DNA of 64,000 bases. Origin: Tetragonia tetragonoides. Its lineage: Eukaryota; Streptophyta; Magnoliopsida; Caryophyllales; Aizoaceae. Made by a program: the position numbers and the translations under genes. Each line of letters opens with the position of its first letter. The first letter of the stretch is position 1. Positions 1 to 10,414 of the stretch are shown here, in pieces. Under the pieces are notes generated by a model, which did no database searches, was not told where the DNA came from, and saw only the letters and a program-made list of their open reading frames with translations. Location: the NCBI GenBank assembly GCA_038025085.1, contig CM076154.1, positions 17,148,001 to 17,212,000 of the forward strand, given 5' to 3'.

Positions 1-70
1 TGGCACTCCGTTCAATCTGGAGTGTGGCTCGGTAGCAAGGGATGATAAACTGGGTGAGGAAGTCGGAAAA

Positions 71-352
71 ATGAAGGAGGTTTTGAAAGGAATGACAATT
101 GCCGAACCATGGCTCGATATTCATGGACTAGCTCTATTCCCAACGGCTCGTCTCCCATATGGGTTTAAAATGCCCAACATATCGAAGTTCAATGGAACGG
201 GAAGTCCCACAACTTTCCTCAAGATGTATGTAGGGGCAATGAGCCCATGGGGTGTATCAGAACAATTGATTACTCAACTCTTCCAACAATACCTAGATGG
301 GGCAGCGGCCCAATGGTTTTTCCAACTCGAGAATTCAAAGAAAGCTACTTGG
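71..352 (+). pseudogene. First gag of the Tat element, N-terminal part (interrupted)
   Basis: Open frame with the plant retrotransposon gag (capsid) signature: a KFNGTGSP-type loop followed by a GAAAQWFFQLE helix. This matches the usual gag pattern of a 'F-G-GDP' loop and a 'G-A-WF--L' segment. Gag forms the cytoplasmic particle that packages the element RNA. The reading frame is cut after the codons for K-A-T-W by insertion of a solo LTR at 353 and resumes in the same frame at 2230. The true start codon may lie upstream of the window; the ATG at 71 is the first one visible. Confidence 0.85.
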
Positions 353-1394
353 TGTAAGAACCCTCGACTTTCGGCGCCTAATTGAAATAATAATATTAAT
401 ATGTTTATAGGTTCTTAAATAAAAGAGATTGATATTGATTAAGGGATTATTGAATAAATGAAGTCGCCACCAATTTTTAAGGAAACAAATGGAAACCATC
501 GATGTGCACCCAATTCCTATTGGGAATTATGACTCATATAACCCAAAGGCCAAAGATTGAGTTCGGGGTGTAGGTACGAAAAAGGCAAAACGAATCTCAT
601 CTAAATCACCCATAATAACGGCCTCTACTAATCCTATCCATGTTGATTCTTAATCACATAACAAGGTTCCAAACAATCCGGTCGTCCAAGATCCTAAATT
701 AACTAGGTGGGTTGAACAAACCAAATTATTAAAGTTATCGCTTTGCACATGATTACCCAATTGCAAGATTTGACGAATAGAACACAACCAAAATAATAGA
801 AATATGTTCCCCAAACTTACCGTGCTAGCTTAACGCGCCAATTGCCAATTTGGATGAACAAATGTATTAGTAACTTCAATGGAAGTAAAATAAAAAGATA
901 TAAACTCTAATTACATGTTAGTATGCTAATTGAATTGATTAATCATGGAAAACATGCAAATCTATGATATTTACAATAAGCATGATAAAATATAAGAAAA
1001 CTTAGAAAATAAATTTAAAAGTATGAAAATCATGTAAGGATAATAATTAAACTAACCTATGCATGATAATCATGAAAACAATAATTAAAATTGATCTACA
1101 TATGATGAACTAAATAAAACAATTAAAACATGCAAAGAATATTAACCATGATCATAATATAAATAAAACATGATTTGAAAATAGATTTAGGAGTTGAAAA
1201 GATGAGTCCTCATGTTGAACCTTAATTGTAATAGAATTGAATGTCAATTGCTCTTGATATTGGACTTGATCTTGAGGTGAGACTTGTTCTTGATTAGGGT
1301 TAAAATGAAAGAGATGAGAGGGAGAGAGATTAGGGTTTTTTTGAGTTGAATCCCGTAATAATGAGCTGTCTTCAAAAAATGGAGTTTAGATGGG

Positions 1395-1402
1395 TATTTA
1401 TA
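1395..1402 (-). promoter_or_regulatory. TATA box of the solo LTR
   Basis: The - strand reads CCCTATAAATACCC, a canonical plant TATA box. On the same strand it is followed by a pyrimidine-rich stretch (about 1290-1345) of the kind seen in the 5' leader of plant LTR transcripts. It supports the - orientation of the LTR. Confidence 0.6.
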
Positions 1403-1439
1403 GGGAATGGGCCGTAAAGGAGGTCAAATTAGGGTTCCG

Positions 1440-1650
1440 GGCCAAAAACGGTGCCTAGCGGCCCCCCGGAGAGCCGCTGAAGGCTCAGCGGCCTCGATAG
1501 TGCAGCATAGGCTCAGGGGCTGGGCCCCTGGGGCTTAGCGGCACGCCTCTGGGCTCGGCGGCTCGCTTCACGGCCTCCGCTCCCACGAAAAGGCCCTTGG
1601 AGGGCTTAGCGGCCCCGATAATGCCGCAAGGGCTCTGGCGGCATACCATT
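1440..1650. repeat. GC-rich degenerate repeat block inside the solo LTR
   Basis: An abrupt GC-rich island in an otherwise AT-rich LTR, built from variants of GGCTYAGCGGC. Two longer related units are visible near 1480-1514 and 1604-1636; both read GGCT-AGCGGCC-CGATA-TGC followed by GGCTC. On the - strand the block lies just upstream of the TATA box, in the U3 promoter region. Confidence 0.6.
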
Positions 1651-2224
1651 AAAGGGCTCGTTTGACTTCCGATTAGCCTAATTCTTGGTGCGTTGGATTC
1701 CTTGTTCAAAGGTCTTTCTTTTGACATATTGTGGGCTCAAATAGCACAAGTATCCTATGAGTTATGGGCCAAACACCAGAAGGGTGTCTGTTTCAATGGA
1801 TTAATCAATCATCGGATCATATCTCCTTCGTTTCTAATGGGATTTTGGCCCATAATACATCATTGAAAAACTAATTCAAAGGGGAATCCAAGCCTAGTGG
1901 TCTAATACTCCAATTCATCCATGAATGGCTAAAAATCAGTCTTGAACCGTGATATGCGGGTATGAGAACATCGTTTTTAACCCGTAACTTCATTAAATCA
2001 TAACTTTTGACTCCGGTGTCCGATTGGGACAAATGAGATGGCGTAAGAAAGATTATGGAAAGAGCTATTATATGGTATGGAAATGTGAAGGGTCTGGATT
2101 AAATATGGATAATAGGACACAAATAAGCACAATTATTTCGAGTATTGACATTCAATTCATTATGTTCATTATAGGTTATCATCATTGGGCATTTGAAAAG
2201 GGGGAACCGATTTTGGTGTCTACA

Positions 2225-3018
2225 CTTGGTCCAATACTGTCTGGGAATTCACACGGCAATACAAGTACAATGAAGAGGTTGACGTGACCAGGAGAGATCT
2301 TGAAACAACTTACCAGTACCCTACTGAGACTTTCTCTACTTTCATTAGTAGATGGAGGGGTAAGGGTTCTTAGATGATAAACCGACCAACAGAGGAGGAT
2401 CAGATACAGATGATAGTTCGAACCCTCACACCAGATTTGAAAGGAAAGATGATGTTTCAGTATTTCCCTTCTTTCAAAGCTTTAACTTCCACTGGATCGG
2501 CAATTGAGGACTCTCTCAGGACAGAGGCTAAGAAGGAAGAACCAGCGTCAAGCTCGAGGTACCGGAAGGGAGCTTATAATTTTCCTACTCAGAGTACCGG
2601 AAAGCCTGCAGAAATCAACAACATAGCATCCTCTACGACATTTCAGCTTACTCCGAGGCGAGAGTTTACCCCTCTGGGCATGTCATTGACTCAAGCTTTT
2701 GAAAAGTTGACCAAGGTTGGAATGATTCAGCCTTTGGCGGTTAGACAACCACCACCGCTGAGGCCCGGTCAGAATCCGAATGATCATTGCAAGTTTCACC
2801 AATATGCTGGGCACTCGCTTGATTCATGTTTAGCCTTAAGGCACAAGATCCAAGACCTGATTGATGAAGGAAAGCTTACCATCAATACCTCCAAAACCAG
2901 CAATAGCCCTCCTAACATCACAAAAAATCCGCTCCCTAGCCATCAGAAAAATCAGATTTCTGCAATATCTCTCGTTACAACAGGAATTGACCCAACAGAG
3001 TTGATAACCGAAGTCTAG
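2225..3018 (+). pseudogene. First gag of the Tat element, C-terminal part
   Basis: This continues the gag frame immediately after the solo LTR. The segment after the insertion carries the conserved capsid pattern of a Y-E-V-RRDLE helix and a TFISRWRGKG helix, then an in-frame TAG at 2371, a long linker, and a zinc-knuckle-like motif CKFHQYAGHSLDSC around 2788-2829. A second in-frame TAG at 3016 separates it from the protease segment, which continues in the same frame. Both stops look like decay, suggesting that gag and protease were once one ORF. Confidence 0.85.
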
Positions 3019-4251
3019 CCACGATTAATGGAAGTTTCCTTGTCTCCTACCTCGAAATTTTTGATTGTGGATCTGTCCACTAGATCACGAGTGATGTTGA
3101 AGCCTATTAAACATTTTGAGGTTAAGGACGAGATGTTCTCCAATCTATGTTCAACTCTGGAATACGATGGAGGGTTCCTGATGCTTGATCATGAAGCGGA
3201 AGAGGAGGATGCCTCAGTGATAGAAATTTTTGAGAGAGAGGGCTCGGGGCATGACCATGGTTCTTGCCTTGCTATATGTTTACAAGATCTGCCTAGTGAT
3301 GATGAAGACACCACAGTTGCTCACCTCACGAGAACCGGGAGACATTTCAAACCTACAAATTTGGAGGATGAGAATCCTTTGGAACCTTTGCGCTGCAAAG
3401 AAAAAGGAAAAGAGGTAGTAGTAGATGAACATGCTCATGATGAAGTGATTAAAAGAATGAGGGAGGTGAACTCCAATGTATCCATCTGGAAATTATTAAT
3501 GACCTCACAACCGCACCGATCTGCAGTGCTTAGGCATTTAAATGAGGTGGCGGTAAGCTCAGATATCTCTCCGGATGAAGTGGTCGATTTAGTCTATGGG
3601 TCTTCGCAAGTACTACAATTCTCTGACAGTGATCTCCCAGAGGATGTTGACCACAATCACTCTCTACACATTACAGTGGAATGTAATGGTAAGAAAGTCC
3701 CCTGAGTATTGATCTACAATGAGTCAGCAGTGAATGTCTGTCCTTTCCGAGCTCTCCAGAAACTTGGATTCTCTCGCAATCATCTCGAACCCTTGACTCA
3801 AGTGGTGCGAGGCTACGATAATGAAAAAAGAAATATAATGGGGACAATCAAATTACCGTTTGAGTATGGACCTGTGGTCTGTGATGTAGAATTTCTGGTG
3901 ATCAATATCCCTGCATGTTTCAATCTCCTATTGGGTAGGTCGTGGCTTCACCAGTCAAGAGCAATTGCTTCCACACTTCACCAAAAAGTGCGTTTTCAGA
4001 GCCCGCATGGTGTTGTCACATTGAAGGGTGATCCAGAAATTATGGCCATCGCATCCACTAGCGAATCCGTATTACATTTGGATGAAGAAATGGGAGATAG
4101 ATTTAATGGTTTCTTAATTGGAGCTATATTAGGAGGGAACAACGATTTTTTGGGACACGACGACAGAATGGAAGAGTTCATCAATGAGATTGAGCCATGT
4201 TCATCTTCACATGAGGTCAACCTTATATACCCAGTTATGAGTCTGATCTGA
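3019..4251 (+). pseudogene. Retroviral-type aspartic protease segment, inactivated
   Basis: In frame with gag after the TAG at 3016. The first part (3028-3705) is an acidic linker. An in-frame TGA at 3703 directly precedes the protease core. The expected catalytic Asp-Asn-Gly-Ser is here Tyr-Asn-Glu-Ser, so the active-site aspartate and glycine are both lost. The rest of the fold is recognisable: a VNVCPFRALQKLG helix and the conserved ILGRSWLH-like segment, here FNLLLGRSWLHQS. In an active element this protease cleaves the Gag-Pol polyprotein. The frame ends at a TGA at 4249. Confidence 0.8.
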
Positions 4252-4253
4252 AA

Positions 4254-5125
4254 TTGTTCACTGCCAAAGAAAAGATCGACACAGAAACATTAATTATGAT
4301 TCCAGGGCTTTGTATTCCTCAGAATGTGAAAGTTCATGAATTTGAAAAGTTCAATGAAAGAGGTGATCCTCATACTCATCTGAAGTACTTTGTGCATGGC
4401 CTGCATCCTTTGGAAATTAGTGAGGAGATGTACCCCTATTATTTCGGGAAGAGCCTCGAAGGAAGAGCCCGTGAATGGTACTTCAACCTTGCACCATATC
4501 AGTTCGAATGTTGGCAGAATCTTGCAACTGCTTTCGTTGATTGGGTAAATGTCGGGTCAAGCAACATGGTGGAAAAGCTTAAGCTCGAAAACATGCAACA
4601 ACTTCCCGGAGAACTGTTCACGACCTACATAGCTCGGTGGAAGGAACAAGGCAAAAGGGTGCTCAACTTACCTTCGTTGAAAGAGAGTCTCCTCTGGATC
4701 AACGAAAGTTTACAAGATGAGTACTTCATGGAGATGAGCAAAAAATTGTACTGCAAGCTAGAAGATCTTGAAGCTCACGGTTACGCTCTTGGCCTTCAAA
4801 AGATCAAAATGATGAGGCAAGGACCTGACCCATACAGTCACTACATATCTGACGGAGTCATGCCTTAACCTCAGGCACCGCAAATTTCCCTACCCTGTCG
4901 TCGACTTGAACCGCTGCAGGAGCCTTTGAGCTATGTATTTGGGCAGCTTATGTGCCAGAGGTTGATAACACCATTACCTCCTCCGACTCGAGAACCACCA
5001 TTTCCCGTGGATGTTAACAAATACTGCGATTACTGCAGAAGTTTGCCCATATGACTGATAATTGCCTACCCTTCCGCCTCAAGATCGAAGAACTCCGAGA
5101 GACAGGGTTAGTTCATCTCCAGTAA
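4254..5125 (+). pseudogene. Second, divergent gag domain
   Basis: A separate gag capsid domain with its own loop (EFEKFNERGDPHTHLKYF), helix (GKSLEGRAREWYFNLAP) and downstream ELFTTYIARWKEQ segment. It differs strongly from the gag at 71-3018. The first ATG is at 4296. After 4868 the frame is broken; it recovers near 5040 with a zinc-knuckle-like end (KYCDYC, then HMTDNCLPFR in the next frame) and stops at 5123-5125. It sits between the protease and the pol linker, where a Ty3 element should have no gag. It could be a lineage-specific duplication, a recombinant junction with another Tat element, or a nested fragment. Confidence 0.8.
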
Positions 5126-5236
5126 TCGAAGACGTCACACCAGTTGCCCAATTGCCCGGGCAAATCTCAAATAAAGGGCCAATCAGGACTAGTCTTTTCA
5201 TTTAAGTCTTAATAGATGTAATAGTTTGTATACCAA

Positions 5237-5337
5237 GAACTACGTCATGGTCTGATCCCCAATAGGACTTAAAAGTGCACTTTTGATGATCCAAAATAGA
5301 TACACATGTAAGCACAAGCACTTGGGGTACGTAGGCA
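5237..5337 (+). ncRNA. Hairpin motif, copy 1 (candidate structured RNA element)
   Basis: Outer stem CTACGT (5240-5245) pairs with ACGTAG (5329-5334). An 11-nt 5' linker ends in CTGAT. The inner stem CCCCAA (5257-5262) pairs with TTGGGG (5322-5327). One unpaired T (5328) joins the stems on the 3' side, and GGCA ends the outer stem. The large loop contains the perfect palindrome AAAAGTGCACTTTT (5271-5284). It lies after the second gag stop codon. Confidence 0.6.
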
Positions 5338-5392
5338 ACTCATTTGAGTTCGACCATAGGAAGTATATCTTTTCCTTAAGCACTTTGTAATA

Positions 5393-5471
5393 GAACTATG
5401 TATGGCCTGATCCCAGTAGGATGGAAACATCTAGACACACTTGTACTCACGTGCACCGGGGTACGTAGGCA
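5393..5471 (+). ncRNA. Hairpin motif, copy 2
   Basis: Outer stem CTATGT (5396-5401) pairs with ACGTAG (5463-5468), with one U-G wobble replacing the C-G pair of copy 1. The linker ends in CTGAT. The inner stem CCC (5412-5414) pairs with GGG (5459-5461). The unpaired T is at 5462 and GGCA follows the outer stem. Confidence 0.6.
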
Positions 5472-5531
5472 GCTCTTTCCGAGCTCGGCTAAAAAAAAAA
5501 AGAAGAAAAAAAAATCATCCGTTATTATCCA

Positions 5532-5623
5532 GAACTACGTGGACCTGATTCTCCAATGTACATGTTCAAAATATCCATTATTTTCGAAAACGTTTGCTCA
5601 AACGCATTGGAGATACATAGGCA
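5532..5623 (+). ncRNA. Hairpin motif, copy 3
   Basis: Outer stem CTACGT (5535-5540) faces ACATAG (5615-5620), with one C-A mismatch. The linker is GGAC plus CTGAT. The inner stem TCTCCAATG (5550-5558) pairs perfectly with CATTGGAGA (5605-5613): nine pairs, with a sequence unrelated to the inner stem of copy 1. The unpaired T is at 5614 and GGCA follows. Confidence 0.6.
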
Positions 5624-5639
5624 ACCTTCGGGTGCGGTC

Positions 5640-5847
5640 CAACAAAAAAGATGAAATCCAAAAAATGGAACAAAAAAAAATAATAAAGAAAAAAAAGAAG
5701 GCAGAAAAAGAAGAAAAAGGAAATGGAAATGACATTTGAAATGCAAATGATCGAGATTGGTGGAAACTTATTTTTCTGTATATATCTTGGAGAAATAATG
5801 ATTTTCTTTCAAATTTATCTTGAAATGCGTTTTGGGAAAGTCCTACT

Positions 5848-5905
<58 letters not shown>

Positions 5906-5940
5906 AAAATAAAAATAAAAATGAAAAAAAAACTTTTGGT
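5640..5940. repeat. A-rich stretch and (TA)n microsatellite
   Basis: A-rich, gene-free spacer with an uninterrupted TA dinucleotide run at about 5853-5900 followed by AAATA repeats. Nothing coding is visible. Confidence 0.9.
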
Positions 5941-6138
5941 TATAATGCATGGGGCATCTTGTCATTCGAAGGAATTGTCATACACATATGCTCCCTACCC
6001 TTATCACCACAAAAATACCCTCACCCTTCACCCGCTTCTTTGAACTAGATGAGGAGTTCCGTTGTCAAGTCAACCGCTAGACCTGTGGCCAACCGCTAGT
6101 CCGCATGGACAATGAAAGCTGACTCGCCTGGAGCCAGA

Positions 6139-7029
6139 ATGATGATGAAAATGGGGCATGTACCAGGAATCGGCCTTGGAAGCACGATCGAGGAATTCGA
6201 GAACCCATCCTTCCCATGGATAACAAGAACCGATTCGGGTTAGGTTACGACCTGAACGATGGTCAAGAAACAAATAAGTCCTTCTCTAAGACTTTGAACG
6301 GCCAATTTGTTCAACCTGGTGAGAATGAACTTTATTTTGGCTTCCCCGAGCCATGGTTTGCACAGCAGAGGCTGAAGAGATTACCAGGTCTAAAAATATT
6401 CTTCAATGAGTTAGATGAGGTCATGATCGATGACATTCGGAAACCAGAAGAAGGTGACACAATGAATGATGAATGGATGGAGAACATTCGTTATAGAGTC
6501 CTCAATCGACTCTTTAAGACCTTCGAATGTGAAGAAGACAAGTTTGACCCGACTAATTTGATCGAGCCAAGTCATATTGTGAGAAAGTAGAGCTATGAAC
6601 ATCGGATAAAAGAAGAAGATCGTGAGGTGCAGATTTATGTGGGTAGCCATCCCTTAAAAACCCTAACCAGCAACACAAACACATCAACCAACTCCGAGTC
6701 ATCCCCTGACTCGAGCACTGAGCCAAACTCAGATTCCCCACCTAACCCTTTGTCAGGCCCAACCACCACTGATTCCTAATCCGAAGGATCTACTACCTCC
6801 ACCACAGAATACTCCTCTTCATATGACCTATCCGACCTGGAAATTCTCAACCCTACCTGTGTCTCTGAGCATATATGTGTACAAGAACTTGACTTTGAGC
6901 ATGATGCATCATCATATGATAACGAATTGCCACAAACATGCATATCACCAATTGAAGAGTCCATAATAATAACATTGGCACCGAAGGAAATAAAAGAGAA
7001 GTCAAGATAAGGTCATCATTGTCCCCAAA
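6139..7029 (+). pseudogene. Pol linker with G-patch, upstream of RT
   Basis: Starts with a G-patch-like segment (KMGHVPGIGLGST, then FGLGYDL after a frameshift near 6214), a domain known between protease and RT in Tat elements. It continues with FGFPEPWF (about 6340-6360), typical of this linker. A stop at 6588 breaks the frame and a serine/threonine-rich stretch follows. The final part reads EVKIRSSLSPK, which in intact elements leads directly into the LLREYVDVFAWSY start of RT. Here the CACTA element interrupts it at 7030. Confidence 0.7.
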
Positions 7030-7045
7030 CACAAGTACAGAAATA

Positions 7046-7291
7046 CCTATACTACGACGGTTAAAACCCCATACTACTACGGTTCCGTGTCTAGGAAAAA
7101 CCGTCGCATATTTGGGCACCATAGAAAATACTGAAAACTACGACGGTTTCAAAACCGTAGTAGACACGCATTTACTACGACGGTTTGTTGATGTCAACCG
7201 TAGTAGTAAATCAGTTCCTACTATGGCTGATTATCTATAACCGTAGTAGTTTGCAGATATTCTACTACGGTTGCATAAAAGCACCCGTCGT
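7046..7291. repeat. CACTA subterminal repeat array, left
   Basis: Repeated ACTACGRCGGTT / AACCGTMGTAGT units in both orientations (for example near 7057, 7138, 7174, 7197, 7240 and 7262). In CACTA elements such units are transposase (TNPA-type) binding sites. The matching right-hand array is at about 10242-10400. Confidence 0.75.
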
Positions 7292-9872
7292 AGAAAGTCT
7301 CATTTTTATTAAAAAAAAAAAAATTGATTTGGTTTCAGTTGAACAATATTGTACAGGTATATACTCATTTGAACCATCTTTGGCTGATCTTAAACCTTTG
7401 ATACACAACTTATAATGAATCAGAATAAATATTATATATAAAAAAACATAAAATAGTAACTATACAAAATGAATATGGCTTAGCAAGAACGTTACTTTTA
7501 AGGGCTAACAGGAGCGTATAGCTACCTCAAACATATACACATTTACTCCTACAAGTCCATGTACAGGAGCAGACCAACAAAGCAGGAGCATAGTTTTCAG
7601 CTATTCTGTTGCTAAGTTTCCTATAGCATCAAACAGCTACATCAACCAAATGCTGGAAAAAAAAAAAGAAAAAGAACATTGATGCTATAAACCAGTGACA
7701 ACAACATCCACCAGCCAAGCAACAGCCCAAAACTCCGAAACAACAAACTTGCAGCAGCATTGGGGGTAAAGCACGCAGCAACACGGGGGGTGGAAGCACA
7801 CAGTGGAAAACACTAGCAAATAGCAACCTCTGTGGCAGCCTACGTTAAGCAACCAATACCCGTTATAGAATGCAATTACAACAGCAACAACATCTGAACA
7901 ATTACGGAAGCATAACCCTAAAACACCGAATTCGACATACTTAACTACAAATTGAAATGTACCTTACTGTAGTCAACAAACATATTGTTTGCACGGAAGT
8001 ACGATTCAATCATAGACTGTAAATTAATGAACACAAATGCAGAATCTTAAGATCAACTGGAGAGCCTAACTTTAATTTAGGAAAACAGTTAAGAGACTAT
8101 AACATACACAAAATGTTGCCGCCAGAGCCACAAGATCACAGTACAACAGCGAGAACAGAATTGATCAAATCAAAATGTTTGAATTGTTTGGTGGGAGAAT
8201 GAATTGAGTGCATGAGATTGTTTGGCTAAGACACTGAAATACATACTTTAGTAGTCCACACCCAAGCACCTAAGATAGGAATCCAATGAAGACTACTCAT
8301 CCAAGATACTATGGATTAACCTGCCATTTCATAAAGAAGACCAAGTTGAATAGCTAGGTAGCAATATAGAGCGTCAGGCATTTTGTGTAAGCACATCAGA
8401 AATAGAAGGAACAGAAATAGTCCAAGTCAGATAAACAATCAAAAACTCATGACAATGCTAGCTCATTACAGAGGAACAACAGAAAAGCTACCTTGATGAT
8501 ATACCTCACACAATACGTCAAAAACAAACAAAATTACACTCTGCACATGCCAGAACACACACAATTAAATCTAATAATGCTGAAATGGATTGGCTCAAGG
8601 ATCCAAACAATAATTTAACAAATATCCGATAGTTCAAAAGTATCAAAACAAAACACGAAAATATTGCTCAAGGCGTGCAGAACTTATAACATGTATACAT
8701 ACTACTTGGCTGCTCCCAGACCATAACATAATAGAAGACTAGAAGAGTACTATACAAAGCCCTCCATTTGTCATGAAAATGACAAGGCCACATATACAAG
8801 AATACTAAACAATCAATCACGTACTCTAAAATCAACGCTCAACTTAAAACCTAAACTAATTCAACTCCTTTTGATTTTATTTTACCGAAATAATTTAAGC
8901 AACTTAGTAAAATTGACCAACTTTAAACCTTTTTTCTTAACACAACTTTAAAATTTGACCATCACATAATCGTTTACCCTTTCTAAAAACCTTAAGAATC
9001 CAATATAATCTCAGATTTTCGAGCTCCACACCACACATATCTTATGTCTCTCACCAAAAATAAAACATGGAATAGTTGTATGAACAAGACCATTAGATTT
9101 TCGTACCTGAAACAAATGTGCAAAGCTTTTGGATTTGTCACAGCATAGCTACGCTTCAGGATTGTTCCGCATGAACTGATAGCAGATAATTCTATAAGAG
9201 AAGTAGAAAGACATAGAGAACGAAATGGGAGAAGGTGGAAGATCTTCGATAAAGTTCTCAAACTCAGTGGCAAACTTAGTGGCAAAGAACCCTGATCTTT
9301 CAATCATAGCAGCCCACAAATGATAACTCGCAAACAGGTTGCACAAACAAAAATCAATATCCAACGACATGAGCTCAGAATTTCAGACCAACATTAGCTC
9401 AACAAACCAGATTTCTAATCCACAAATAATTCTCACCAATCAGTAGGTGAAGGTCCAACAATCAAGTTTTCAGCAAACCAAACACCAGTGCTGCTCAAGA
9501 TTATGATAGAAACAACAAAAAGTTGCGCCAAATTACACATGAAAAAAAAATAAAAACTTCTAGTAACGCAAATCACGAAACTCAGCAACCCAGCAAATTA
9601 GAGGAATCAAAAACCAATTTCAAAGCCAATCTTCACATTCAGAAAACCCACTATCGATTTTCACGATATCTATATAATTTATCAAGGAAATCATATATAC
9701 TAAAGGAAAATGCTCATGGAAACAATTTCAAATGTAATCAACCCACAAACAATTGATTATAAAGTTTGGATAAATTAGTAAACCCTAAATTCAAATTGAT
9801 TAGTATCCCACAATCAAACCCTAAGATACATCGATTAATCACAAAAAACTGATAAGAGAAACAGAACCTCAC
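7292..9872. other. CACTA interior without recognisable genes
   Basis: AT-rich sequence with no long ORF and no recognisable protein match on either strand. Only short open stretches occur (for example on - at 8992-9370). Confidence 0.6.
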
Positions 9873-9956
9873 ATAGATGAGTCGTCTGAGCCTGTTTGAA
9901 CCTCCAGCGGTACAGGTGCTTTGAGGAGGAGTGTTTGGTGGAGGTTCGACATTCAT
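9873..9956 (-). other. Possible captured or residual 5' exon inside the CACTA element
   Basis: On the - strand an ATG at 9956 opens a proline-rich 28-codon stretch (MNVEPPPNTPPQS...) ending at a good donor, TAT|GTGAGG. It is preceded by a CT-rich leader (the GA run at 10112-10146). This could be the first exon of the ancestral transposase gene or a captured host exon. No downstream exon could be recognised. Confidence 0.3.
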
Positions 9957-10414
9957 GGTTGTGGATCGACTTTTATCGTCGTGGGCGTTTTATACTACTA
10001 GCAGTTTGTATAATCATGAAATTAATCGATTTTATGGTGGTGGGTTCATTTTCAGAGAGAGGGGAGGGAGATAGTGGAGGGCTTTGGGGCTGGAGGTGGA
10101 CATGGATGGGCTTTGGGAGAGAGAGAGAGAGAGAGAGGAGAGAGAATAAAGAGAGAGGAATGATATTTTGTTAGGCGCTTCACCTTACCCGGCCAGGATA
10201 AGAAGCGTTTTGTTTTAATTTCTTTGTTCCAACAAACTAATGCGGTTTCATGAGTAACCGTAGTAGTTTCATATTTACTACTGTGGTTTTTCAAAATCCG
10301 TCATAGAAACCTCTAACTTAACTACAAAGATGCCACCGTCCCACAAACTACTACGCTTTACATGTAACCATCGTAGTTTATGCGTCGTAGTATACAGATT
10401 CTGTACTAGTGAGA

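Larger units (their letters stand above)
353..2224 (-). mobile_element. Solo LTR of a second Tat-type retrotransposon, inserted in gag
   Basis: The insert runs from TGTAAGAACC to GGTGTCTACA and is flanked by the perfect 5-bp target duplication CTTGG (348-352 and 2225-2229). Removing it and one CTTGG rejoins the gag reading frame exactly. On the - strand it starts TGTAGACACC, closely matching the start of the host element's LTR at 16884 (TGTAGACGCC), and it has a good TATA box on that strand, so the LTR is oriented - . No gag, pol or second LTR is inside, so it is a solo LTR of 1872 bp left by LTR-LTR recombination. Confidence 0.9.
7030..10411. mobile_element. Non-autonomous CACTA (CMC) DNA transposon inserted in pol
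   Basis: The termini are CACAAGTACAGAA at the left and, on the opposite strand, CACTAGTACAGAA at the right; both lead into ACTACGACGG-type sequence. Numerous subterminal copies of ACTACGGTT and its complement occur at both ends, the usual CACTA architecture. The flanking 3-bp duplication is AAA/AGA with one mismatch, matching the CACTA rule of 3 bp. Deleting the element and one copy of the duplication restores the pol frame across the junction. The 3382-bp interior has no transposase ORF, so it would move only with a partner's transposase. Confidence 0.85.

Noticed and set aside
353..2224. Plus-strand orientation of the solo LTR
   Set aside because: The TATA box and leader-like pyrimidine stretch are on the - strand and its - strand start matches the start of the LTR at 16884.
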